Part shown: piece by piece, positions 30,563-40,373 of the stretch
How the letters are laid out: each line of letters begins with the position of its first letter
How positions within the stretch are numbered: the stretch's first letter is position 1
Origin: Siniperca chuatsi
Taxonomy: Eukaryota > Chordata > Actinopteri > Centrarchiformes > Sinipercidae
Assembly: GCF_020085105.1 (NCBI RefSeq)
Contig: NC_058047.1
Span: 19,278,001-19,342,000 of the forward strand
Length of the DNA: 64,000 nt
Reading direction: 5' to 3'
The notes under the pieces: generated by a model
What the model was told of the DNA's origin: nothing
The model's database searches: none
The model's input: the letters and a program-made list of their open reading frames with translations, nothing else
Program-made: the position numbers and the translations under genes

Positions 30563-32870
30563 TACCTTGTGAACTGTTGTCTGAATATATCAGATTTTCC
30601 TTTACCTGTCTCTTTACCATAACTGGGTCTCCTTGGTAGAACCCTCCTCGCTGTACATCGATCGGATGATGACAAATCGCTACGTAGTAGGTGGGGCAGT
30701 GGCAGGTCAATAGGTTTGACAGGCTTATGAAGGATAACTAGACATTTGGCAGTTTCCCAGACTGGCAACTGAAAACATCATTGCACATCCTCAGGCCTTC
30801 ATTTCTACACAAGCAACATGTGGAACATGACCAGTACAAGAAAATATATTGAACACTGAAACGGCAACTTTTCACAAGGTGTAAGTAGGATATTTTTTGG
30901 ATGCATGCATGGCATCGAAGTGGTGAGACTGGGATCATGTTGAGTCGGGGTCCTTCGAGGTACAGAACACAGATGTAGAGTTTTCCGGGTAAGATGACCT
31001 TATAACTTCTGGTAATACATTTTCTGAATCAAAGCCAGACTTAAAATTTTCAGAATCTGACCTGCATGCTAAATCCAAACAACCTTACTCACCTTGCAGC
31101 TCTCCCCCCTTGCTGGCTGTCTCTGAGGAAAGGGTTTGCTATCTGGATTTGTCTATGAGTAAGGCAGCTTAAATCAACTGGGGTTATTACGTTTCTTTGT
31201 GGGCAAGTTGATTTTGAAGATGATGATGCAAACTCAGCCAGAGGGATCACTCCAAAGTCTGGGATCCTAAAAGAAAAACAGCCTCATGTTTTTCATGTCT
31301 GTTGCTCTCCTTTTGAAGTAAAAATGGTTTCACATTGCCCTCTGGTGGGCTGCACTGGACTCTACTGCCTTGCAGAGACCTCTGGCCTAGACACAATATT
31401 TACACTCCCTAAAAGCAATTGAACATGCTACACAAGCTGGCTTTGGTTTTACTGGAAGATTCAGACGTCTTAACAAAAGTCCACGGTTGGGAGGATCTGA
31501 CAGTGTTCTGGTTCCTGTCTAACAATAGGAAACGAGGCTGAGCTGCTGGTGGCTGCTCTCCACAGGATGTGGCCTGGCTGGGCAGCAGCCAAACCTCCTC
31601 TCCAACTTCAGAGCCACACAGTTAATGTTATGAAAGCTGTAATCGCACAAAACTGCTTTGTTCTCTACCAAATCCTACTAACTTGTAACCATGAGTTATG
31701 ATCCTGTAGTTTCTAAGTCTTGATTAGGCACAGGATTCTATTGTGCTTTATATATTAAGATATTCCTTACTTTTTTCAGCAGGGTTTACTTTAACAATCT
31801 CTTTTAGACTAATCAGACAAGCTAAGGCCCACATTAACACTAATGCTGCTCTTTTATTGTGCAGATCATGAAAGTATTACAGGAGAACATTAAAATGCAC
31901 CCAAATATATGAGCATGTTATTCATTTAGTGTTGTTGGGTGTGGAGAAGAGGCAAAAGCTATAACAAAAAAAGCCAATTAAACTAATACTGTTAAACAGT
32001 CGGGAGTCTTATTATTGTTACCTTGAGAGAAATTAAAATATCTCACTGTTGCATCTACAGTATTTTCCATTATAATAGTTATGCCATTTTGTGCTCAGTC
32101 ACCACTTACATACATTTTCATCAATAAAACAGAGACCTTGAAAAGCCACAAAACCCACATTTGATTAAACTTATGTAACACTATCAAAGAATTGAAATAA
32201 CAGACAGGCAGTTAGTTTAAAAGTACACAATCAATGGATGTGCAAAGATTAGAAAGTTAGGTATTAACTCACATCAGGGCCTGAATGCCACACTCCACAA
32301 CTCACATGTATGCATACTGGATTCACTGAACTTGCACGACCCATATACAGCAGAGTACGTTTACCATTTATCACTTCCAGACAAGACAGCAAACAACAGC
32401 CAGATTGTCATGTGGTGTAAGACTGCCATGTGTGTCTACATTAAAGCCCTGCAGCCATTTTCGATGAAGAAACATGATGTAAAAATGAAAACCTCTGGAG
32501 CTTTGGTAGACAATCTTATTTTGTCTTAATGGGTCGGGAGAGAGAGCAGATGAGTCACAGCGACTCAGAGAAGCGACAATACAGCTACAGATGTGTGGCA
32601 AACAATGGCTTACACAGTTCTTGTGCTTCTTGTTTTAATTTACTGTGAGTGCAATAACTTGGATCATCCATGTTTTGTGAGTGAAAATTGAACAAAATGT
32701 GATTTAAATGTAGCTTTTTCATCTCCACCCAGCTTCACTGGCTTGCAGTGGAGTATGGAAACTGACTAACTGATCATTTGGTAACCATTGTCAAGATAAA
32801 ACAAACGCATTTTAGGTCATATGTTGCGTATCAATTTGAGAACTTGATGCAGAAGTCTTCCCAGGTTATT
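30563..32870. other. Intergenic DNA between SSBP3 and DIO1
   Basis: No gene is supported on either strand. Short ORFs at 30528-30938 are minus-strand frames without motifs or splice context. The sequence is A+T-rich and unstructured apart from the end near the DIO1 polyadenylation signal. Confidence 0.55.
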
Positions 32871-32871
32871 C

Positions 32872-32877
32872 TTTATT
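32872..32877 (-). terminator. DIO1: Candidate DIO1 polyadenylation signal (AATAAA)
   Basis: A canonical AATAAA in the DIO1 orientation occurs about 710 nt past the stop codon and about 440 nt past the SECIS candidate. That is a sensible place for the end of a selenoprotein 3' UTR. Other signals could be used instead. Confidence 0.4.
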
Positions 32878-33313
32878 ATACTATAATGGAAACATTCAGA
32901 AGAAATTTGATTGTGATATAAGAACATTCAAAAGGAAATGCAGATTGTTTAACAAGATTATACATTAAATGTGTAAAATCACAAGTGTTCCTACATAATT
33001 CAGAGAAGGCCTACTTTTAAGTCATCTTTCATCAGATTACAGTTACCAGAGGTTTGCACTGTAATTATCATATAAAAAGCAGCCTACTGTGAAATTACCT
33101 TGGAGCATTCATAGACAATAGGAAACCTTAGTGGTTAATAGTTTACAATGCTGATGGTATACTTAATGATAACTGCCAGAGAAGTGGAAAACAAGTGCTT
33201 TCATTGACTTAAATCTTAAGGTCTTTTAAACTTTGACATTAAGACAACTTCGGTGACATCTGTACATTATGCGATACCTCAAACACAAACTCTTGACTGG
33301 ACTGTCTCTCCGA

Positions 33314-33372
33314 GTTTCACTTCATCTGGCTACAGAGGCCAACGGTTTTATCTGTAGTCGTCACTAAGAAAC
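33314..33372 (-). promoter_or_regulatory. DIO1: Candidate SECIS element of DIO1
   Basis: Read on the minus strand (RNA sense), a hairpin has the features of a SECIS. The 5' core TGA is at 33363-33361. Helix II contains a perfect 7-bp CTACAGA/TCTGTAG stem. An apical AAAA lies at 33349-33346, 11 nt past the core. The 3' core GA(T) is at 33326-33324, placed so that U-U, G-A and A-G pairs form opposite the 5' core. Below it a lower helix includes GTTT/AAAC. It starts about 215 nt after the stop codon. SECIS elements recruit SBP2 and EFSec-tRNA(Sec), and DIO1 needs one to decode its UGA. The fold was done by eye. Confidence 0.75.
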
Positions 33373-33586
33373 GCTGAGAGGCGAGTTCAAGCTCAGAGAT
33401 TGACAGTTGAGATACGTTTTTGGAGCATAGGAGAGCCAGAAGGAAACATTAGTGCAACCCTCCAAGGGTTATACTATTATTATTACTATCATTATTATTA
33501 TTTTACTATTTCTACACATGAAATGGTTGATGTAAGAGATGCCAGAGAACAGCTACAGAACTACATGACTTGAATAAACAACCTTC

Positions 33587-35313
33587 TTATTTCATCTTCT
33601 CCAGGAACGAACGCACCTCCAGTGGATTGTAGCCCCAAGGCCCCGTCGAACCCTTGGGAACAAAGAGCGAGGAGAGTTTAAAAACGCATAACATTTTCAT
33701 TTAGATACCACTTTCATTAGAATCAGAAAGAAGATATCAGCATAAGACATCAGAGACATGTCTTTGCCATGTGATAATGTGTAATTCCACATTTCTGGCA
33801 TGGCTAACGTGAGCCTGGCTCCACGCCAAGAATTCCAGTGTTGTGTCTGTTTCTTTCACTGCTCCATCTCACGCGATATCATGAGAAGAGATAATGTAGG
33901 GACCTTTACACCCACAATGTTGGTATTACTTCTAATCACGCAATTGCATGAGAGGAGCAAACAGGATCACATAGAATAAAAGTACAGGAATTTGTTTTGG
34001 TGTCAGTGGTGTACATATCTCACCTTGTAGACAACTTTCCCAGCCTGCAGCACGTAAAGCCTCTCAGGCAGAGCGCCATACTTTATGGCAGTGACATTGT
34101 TCATTTCATCCACAACCACCGGACACAGGGGCTCCTTTTGAACCAGGATCTGTGCTGCAGACAGCCTGTCCTCCAGGCTCCGGTGCTGGTTGATGTCAAA
34201 GTTGTTGGTAAAGGCCCAACCGTCTGACACAGAGATAAACAATGTGATTTAACTGGAATGACACCGAATGCAGCAGTACATCAAAGTTAAGGAGCATATA
34301 ATGAATCCTGTTTTATGGTTGCATAAGTGCATTACGAGCTAAAGCAGTTTTACTAAAGTGAACATTAGACTGTTTTTGTAAACTATGATGACATAAGTCA
34401 AAAGAAGACTAAATGAACGCTTTTATAGTTTTAACTCATTAAGTGATGTAATCCTCCAAAAATGTAAATGTTAAAAAGCTGCATTTAAAAACCTCCACTA
34501 CAGGGATTTCTCATCAGGCTGTAAAGTGGGGAAGGCCATTGATAAATATAGATTATACTGTATATTTGTGGGTAAGGTAAGTACTTAAAAAAAAAAAAAA
34601 AGGCACACATCCATCTTCAAAATTTTAAGAGTATATTTTTGTCCAATGTGCACTTGACCCTCCTCTAGCAGATTTTAGAAGTACAGTTTCTCCTCCACCA
34701 ATAAATGTCATGATGATAAGGACTTCACCTGGCACAACTTTCACTCACCTGTTGAATGTGCCTCGGAGATGTAGACCACAAGAAAGTCCGCTACATCGCT
34801 GAAGTCCTTGACGAGTTGCTTGAACTCCTCAAGTTTGTAGATAAATGGGGGTCAGGTGCAACTTCCAAAACTCAACACCAGCGGTCTGTTGCCTGCAGAG
34901 AAATACAGGTCAAAACTTCTGAGCAGGGAGAGATGCAAATGCACCAAAACACGAAAACTCGAGTATCATCACGCACCTTTCAAATACTTGCAGATGCTTG
35001 TTTTCTCTCCCTCCATGCTGACCACAGCTGAGTCCGGAGCTTCTCCTCCCGCAAAGGCCTCTTGTCCGAGAGACAACCACATATGCTGAGAGGCAGTTTT
35101 GATGAAGTTCATAGAGACAAATGTCAGACCCCAGTCCTCATATCTAAAGTTGGGATTCTGGGTCATGGTCGTCTTTTCACCCATTTTGAGGATTACTTTC
35201 TTGGTGAGGCTTGGTGAAATAAAATGCATGATCCTGAGTATGAAACTGAGTCCTATCATATAGAAAAACAAGCATACTGTTGATAAACAGAGCATCAGTC
35301 TTTGCAAAAACAT
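33587..35313 (-). CDS. DIO1: Iodothyronine deiodinase type 1, selenoprotein, 4 exons
   Basis: Membrane selenoenzyme that removes iodine from thyroid hormones (T4 to T3, and inactivation steps; known family role). Coding exons in order: 35313-34977, 34892-34749, 34223-34024, 33652-33587. All have AG/GT borders and give 747 nt, or 248 aa plus TAA stop, with the four-exon layout of DIO1 (human 249 aa). An N-terminal membrane anchor spans about residues 9-31 ([20 protein letters not shown]). The catalytic LSFGSCT-Sec-PPF has Sec126 encoded by TGA at 34854-34852. Conserved His158 (EAHSTDGWAF) and His174 (NNFDINQH) fall at the same numbers as in the human enzyme. The C-terminus is [18 protein letters not shown]. 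Automated annotation that stops at TGA would break this gene after residue 125. Confidence 0.97.
34852..34854 (-). other. DIO1: Selenocysteine codon (UGA) of DIO1, residue 126
   Basis: The triplet reads TGA in the phase set by the exon 1 to exon 2 splice, between TGC ACC and CCC CCA. Deiodinases have selenocysteine at exactly this place in SCT-U-P, and the frame continues with conserved sequence to the true TAA. It is therefore a recoded UGA and not a nonsense mutation. Confidence 0.95.
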
Positions 35314-35329
35314 GCTCGCTCCTTGGTGG

Positions 35330-35335
35330 TGACCT
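35330..35335 (-). promoter_or_regulatory. DIO1: AGGTCA half-site just upstream of the DIO1 ATG
   Basis: A perfect nuclear-receptor half-site AGGTCA lies 17 nt before the ATG. It is followed after CCAC by CAAGGA, a poor second half-site with DR4-like spacing. Mammalian DIO1 is induced by thyroid hormone through DR4-type sites. A single hexamer is weak evidence, and this one is probably inside the 5' UTR. Confidence 0.2.
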
Positions 35336-35346
35336 CGCGTTTTCAC

Positions 35347-36312
35347 AGCGTCTCTTGCAAAACTGCCATCTGATTGTTAAAGACGTCTGTTAACGCCCAC
35401 TCGGCTCAAGTTTGATAACAGCTGCCTTCAAGGCCTCTTTGTGAGCTCGTACTTTCTAGATCCCAAGTAGCAAATACTTTGGTTAAAACGTCTCGTTTAT
35501 TCCCTGCGCCCTCCTTTCCTTTTTCTCCGTAAATCGATGTTTGCGTTTCCATCTCGCCTCCCAGTACTGTTGATGTTACTTTATGGTCTCTCTTTAGGAA
35601 ACTTTAGGGTTGCAGCTTCAGGGGTATTTTCGTGAACTCACAGATGTTTACTTATCTACCCGAAATTATTAAATGTTTGCCAGGGCTGAAACCAAAATTT
35701 GATTTAAATATTTATTCTTTGGAATTGGCATGCCATTGCCACTAGCATAATCTCTGCCTCTCCCTGTTGATAGAGGGACGAGCCGCAGCGGCATATTTAC
35801 TAGTCATCTCCACCACTGATTTGGCGTTATCTGTCGCTATAATTCGAGCCTATAACAGATTTATACCAGCGGGAGGCAGAAAGACTACAAAAACAAACTC
35901 ACATTGCACATTAAGCTTAGCTAGGAGATGGATTTTACCCTTCCCGCACCGAAGCTAGCTCATGAGCTAGCTAAACGTGAGGGAGACGTCAGAATTCGAA
36001 GGTGGCACGCGCTGCGGAAGTTATTAGCAGTTAATTCCATCAGAACTGGCGCTAGCTAGCTAATTGTTAGCTAGCAACTTAATTTAACTTAAGAAAGTTA
36101 CACATTTCGGAGACACAGAGCGTCTTATATCGTCGCCATATGCTGAATGCAAGTCTTGGTTTGGTTTACCACATGAGGTCAAATGTCCTGCTGCTTTCTA
36201 CTTCACTTACTAATGAAATGAAAAATCTGGCACATATCCCATGACTGAATAATTATGGGCATTTTGATGCAGAACTGTCAAAACATTTTCTGTTTTAGGG
36301 TCTGGCACACCT
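35347..36312. other. Upstream region of DIO1; no gene recognised
   Basis: The stretch has moderate CpG content. At 35930-36080 there are many AGCTAG/TAGCTAGC palindromic words. No exon could be supported on either strand. DIO1 promoter elements should lie in the first few hundred bases. Confidence 0.4.
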
Positions 36313-38134
36313 GGGGGGTATTCCATCAACGCCGCTAATGAAATCTGCGCTTTATTGAAAAGGCCCAGTTTGAATTTACGTCGACTTTGACTTAAGGCTC
36401 AAGCCATGTCTAGTCAACGTTAACTCAAGCCACACTTGAACAATCTAGCATTGAGCGCGCGCACGGAGTACAGGAGCAGCCCAAAACAGCCGATTGTCGG
36501 AAAGAGGATATATGTCGCAAAAAGAAAGGAAGACGAGAACGGTGGTCCTCTCAGCGGCGGAAAAAACCCTGCTGATGGAAATATACGAGGAAAGAAATCA
36601 TCACCAAAAAGGACAATACTGCCGCGAGGGAGATTACTTGGCAAAAAATGCGTAAGTTTTACAAGCCTACTTATTATTTTATTTTATTTGTATTTGTTAA
36701 TAAGGGAACATTCAGATCACTAGATAGCCTACAGTAAGACTGTGGCAATATTATCAGCAGGCTAGATAATATCAGATGTATGTTTAAAATTATTTTGTAG
36801 GCCAACTTAGGAGAGAACTGACATAACTACAGTGCATTTACTGTTTATTAGCCTAATTCTGTGAGGTGTGTGAAGCCTCTCTGACCTATATTCATTCCTC
36901 TGTTACATCTCAACAGGAGCCATCAATAGCCACGAAAGAATGTGGCAACAAGAGAAACTTAAGTACAAATGCATTTTCCATAGTGGTAGGCCTATAGCCT
37001 TTAATGAATATAATATATTTTGCAGACATTATTCCCCAAGGTACTCGGGAGCAATATGTACAAGGTATTATCTACTGCTTTTCCTCAACAGGTATCAGTA
37101 TGGGCCTATGTCTTTCAGTGAATGGCGACACTATATGTCTGCTAGATCCCCCGACTCAAAATGCCCAAGGCTTACCTGACCCATATGTGTGAGTAGGTCT
37201 TTTGTTAAAACACTGCATCTTCTGCAGTTCTTTCTTCTTTTGCTTTATCAACTGCAGTGTTCTTCTGTTTGCAGGGAGATGGCGCCAGCCTCGGGCCCTT
37301 GATGAGGAGACGGTCTGCAGTCACAGAGATGCCAGAGGTAAGAGTAAGACCAAATGTGAAATGTTTTGAATGTGTCTACATTCTACGAATAATGTATAAC
37401 CATACACCTTGCTGAAGGACATGACCGGAACAATAACTATGTAAGCATGAAATGGGTAACTCTTCATATTGCTGTTATCAACTACATAATGAGATGCTGT
37501 CTTTCTCTTTCACAGGATGTCTGTTCAATATACAATCATCATCTGGTCATTGGCATTGAAAGCCAGAAACTGGGCATGGAGTACAAAAAGCTAAAAATTA
37601 AGAAGTTGGAGATACAAACTGGATATAATTTTAAACACAACAGAAGTTCATGGTTGGGACTGTAATTAATGTTTTTTGTCTTCACAGCTTAAACAAAATG
37701 ATTGAATTAATAACTTCCAACACAACTTTGGCACTTTTCTTTCTTAAATTATACATTCTAAGCTTTCAAATAAAAGGTTTCACTCCAAAATAAAGGGGAT
37801 CATGAATAAAATGGGGATTAACTGAAATAGGTCTTAATGTTTCAGAACACATGACACATGTGATGCGAGTGCGAAAAGACACTTGACGGAACTGTATTTT
37901 GGGAATCTGTTTCCGCCCGTCAGACATTCTTTGACACACAGCTAAATTAAGCTCGACAGTTACCCTGCTACAGAGCAGGCTAGTTCAGCGGTATAAGTTA
38001 CCTTACCTTGTGTGTAATTTACTGAGCAGGGAATCCTCTAAGCCATGGTAATGGAACTGCTCTCACTTAAATTAGCAAAACTTGTCAAAATAAGCCAGGA
38101 TTTTCCTTTATCCACCTTGAATGACACCCCCCCC
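36313..38134 (+). mobile_element. Decayed ISL2EU/Harbinger-like DNA transposon, about 1.8 kb
   Basis: The left end GGGGGGTATTCCATCAAC (36313) and the complement of the right end (GGGGGGGGTGTCATTCAAGG, ending near 38134) are imperfect inverted repeats. In both, a G-run is followed by TATTCCATCAA or its mutated form, and the right end continues inward with a GTGGAT...AATCCTGGCTTA motif. This terminus type is one I associate with ISL2EU/PIF-Harbinger-class elements in fish. The interior carries a broken MYB/SANT-like accessory gene (separate entry) and I see no transposase gene, so the copy is incomplete. Target-site duplication was not resolved, and the family name is tentative. Confidence 0.65.
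36512..37665 (+). pseudogene. Broken MYB/SANT-like (Harbinger accessory type) gene
   Basis: Segments of a Myb/SANT-like DNA-binding protein, as carried by Harbinger-type transposons and in host MSANTD/NAIF1-like genes, appear in order but in different frames. The first is MSQKERKTRTVVLSAAEKTL and LMEIYEE (36512-36592). After a one-base frame change comes EIITKKDNTAA, joined by a small deletion to REITWQKM (to about 36650). RMWQQEKLKYKCIF follows (about 36938-36975), then VNGDTICLLDPPTQNAQGLP (about 37117-37180), SAVTEMPE (about 37313-37336) and a basic coiled-coil end, MEYKKLKIKKLEIQ (about 37576-37618). Introns with AG/GT borders may separate some parts, but the frame break and deletion inside the DNA-binding domain mark it as dead. 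It lies inside the transposon. Confidence 0.7.
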
Positions 38135-40041
38135 TTCCCCATTGTCCTCTCCAAATGATGGATGTGTCTTGCTTGCTGAATCAATCTTATTCTCAGGAGA
38201 AAAAAAACAATAATTGATATGAGTCACAATTTAAAATGTAACCAGTAAAATGAATGAGGTTGGATATGGTTTCTAAACTTCTTTTAATGAAAATAAGACA
38301 ACATGACAACGTTACAGTGAAGGAACATGTAGTTACACAGAATGCCAACAATAACACTAAATATCCGTATTAATAGACATGCTCTCTCTTTATCCTGATA
38401 AAGGGAGGATCTCATCTGCATGCATTCATATTTCCAACAGCACGCAAAAGCAGCATCAGATCAAATTATTCCATTTGCGCGTTTTACAGCCCAGACGTCA
38501 GGTTGTACAGACAGAAAAAGCAAACACACCCCACCACCACTCTTCCACAACATTTAGAAACCTTCACTCAACAGTTTGTTCCACCCGCCTTGTATTTACA
38601 TAATAACACAAGTGTGCTGTTACTGACGGTGTCAACGCTGACCTGAATTAGGATTTTCTCTTCTACGTAAAGGCCACTAGATGACACTACAGAATAGCAT
38701 TTTCCACAAAAAAAGTACTGTTCAGATGGACACTAGCTCTCTTTACACTGGCTGAATCATAGGAAAGAACAATTTAACTGCGTGATTATGAACATTGGGA
38801 AGACTTTCTTTATTTTAAAATATAGCCGTTTTTAATTCAGGGAGTCCAATTTTAAATCCAGTAGGCCTATCCCAAAGATATCCAGGTGATCGTTTTGATC
38901 AGTCGTTTTTGCCCATAAACACTGATGAATGCAATCAGTCAGACGTAATGAACCATGATCCAAAGAACAATTAAAAAATAATTCAAGCAATCATGCAGTT
39001 GAAATGATGTAAGCAGTTCAAACAAAACAACAGCAAATGCTGAACAAAATGCCTCTCAGTGTATGAATTTTACTAAAATCTTCTTTGGAGGAATATGTGG
39101 GAAAATATCCAATCACTAACCTAAATTATGTGAAAAGTCTCTGCTCTATGAGCATTCATGTCCCGTGTTTCTCATTTCCCCCATCGGTCTCTCTATGCTA
39201 TAAAACGAAAATATATAAATACAATAATGACAGCTGCTGTCTTACTGAGTCATGAGTGCACAGGTTACATTGTCTAATAAATATCACAAAAGTCCAAAAG
39301 AACTGTTCCCCTAAATAGCTTTTGTGGCATAAAACACTGAATTGGAGCGATGTTTCATTAAATGGCACTGTGGTTGTATGTAGTCTCTCGATCATGTACA
39401 TGTTTTGAAACAAAGCAGAGGCTGATATGATTTGATCAGTGTGACAACTGCACCAAAGCTTGGAGAACACCATTGTTGAATGACCTGTTGTACATTTTTA
39501 TTTTTATTTTTTTACTTCGAGCTTTGAAGGCTGGGTCCACGCCAAGTATCATAGGAGCATGCAGCTCACAAACTTCACATCCAAGCTCAGAGCTACAAAC
39601 ACAGCCGTCTTAATCCAGATCTTATCCTCCCACAGAAACACGGACGCAGTCTTCATTGGTGCTCCTGAATCCTGCAGAGCAGTGGAGCTATCGGGTGTCA
39701 ATCAGAGAGAGAGAGAGAGAGAGATGTGGGGAGAGAGACGCACGGGATGCTGATGCTCACTGAGAGGATGCTATCGATCAGGCTTGCAGATGTTTTCCCC
39801 TCCAGTTTGATAAATATGCTGATGCGCACAATTAGACTTTTTCTGCTCCTCATTGGGTAATTGGACAAAGTAGGTGTTACCAAATCCCTCAAGTTTCATT
39901 TCAGCTTTGTCCATTGTGTTGATTCTTCCTGTTCAAATGGATGTCTGGTTGCACGGGGAAAACAAACCGGTTGTCTTCGTGTTGATGCAGTTTTCAGTGA
40001 TTTAGTAATTTATTGTTTGTTTGTTTTTTTCATGTGCGCAG
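38135..40041. other. Intergenic DNA upstream of the unidentified exon
   Basis: No exon is supported. There is an (AG)n tract at 39705-39724. A non-coding first exon of the gene at 40.1 kb might lie here, but no signal fixes it. Confidence 0.4.
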
Positions 40042-40373
40042 GTAATGTGAGCAGCGGCTGCTGTGTACACTGCATGGGAAAGCCGAGTCATCAATGCAGA
40101 ACCCCTCAGCGCTGTTCGGGATGGTCAGCCACTGTCAGACCCCAACTTTCACTGACTTCTCCGGCTTGTCGCTCGCCGTATACGGCAGCAAGGCGGACAT
40201 CTGTACGCGGCGCACCGGGAGCGCTGGTTTTGGATCTCAGACTTGCCGGAGCTCCCATGACACCCCGAGTCACATGAACTGCGGCAGCCCGAAGAGACTC
40301 AGCGCGTCCGAAGAAAAAGCGCATCTGTCAACTAAAGCCCCGCGCTCGTGCCTCTCTCTCCCACCCGTGCAAG
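40042..40373 (+). CDS. First coding exon of an unidentified gene (partial)
   Basis: An acceptor (pyrimidine run, then CATGTGCGCAG at 40031-40041) precedes an ATG at 40094. From there 93 codons stay open to a good donor, CAAG|GTAGGC, at 40373/40374, leaving phase 1. The translation starts MQNPSALFGMVSHCQTPTFT and ends SCLSLPPVQ, is Ser/Pro/Cys-rich, and has no domain I recognise. The exon is much richer in CpG than its surroundings. No following exon was seen in the remaining 23.6 kb, so the gene has a very long intron. GLIS1 lies near DIO1 in mammals and has long introns and a poorly conserved N-terminus, so it is a candidate by synteny only. Confidence 0.5.

Noticed and set aside
34756..35031. 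An open frame on the plus strand across DIO1 exons 1-2 (91 codons).
   Set aside because: It is the antisense shadow of conserved DIO1 coding exons and has no splice signals or motifs of its own.
35344..35346. An upstream GTG-initiated extension of DIO1 (11 extra residues).
   Set aside because: GTG is not a normal vertebrate start, and the ATG at 35313 gives the expected N-terminus and the human residue numbering for Sec126, His158 and His174.
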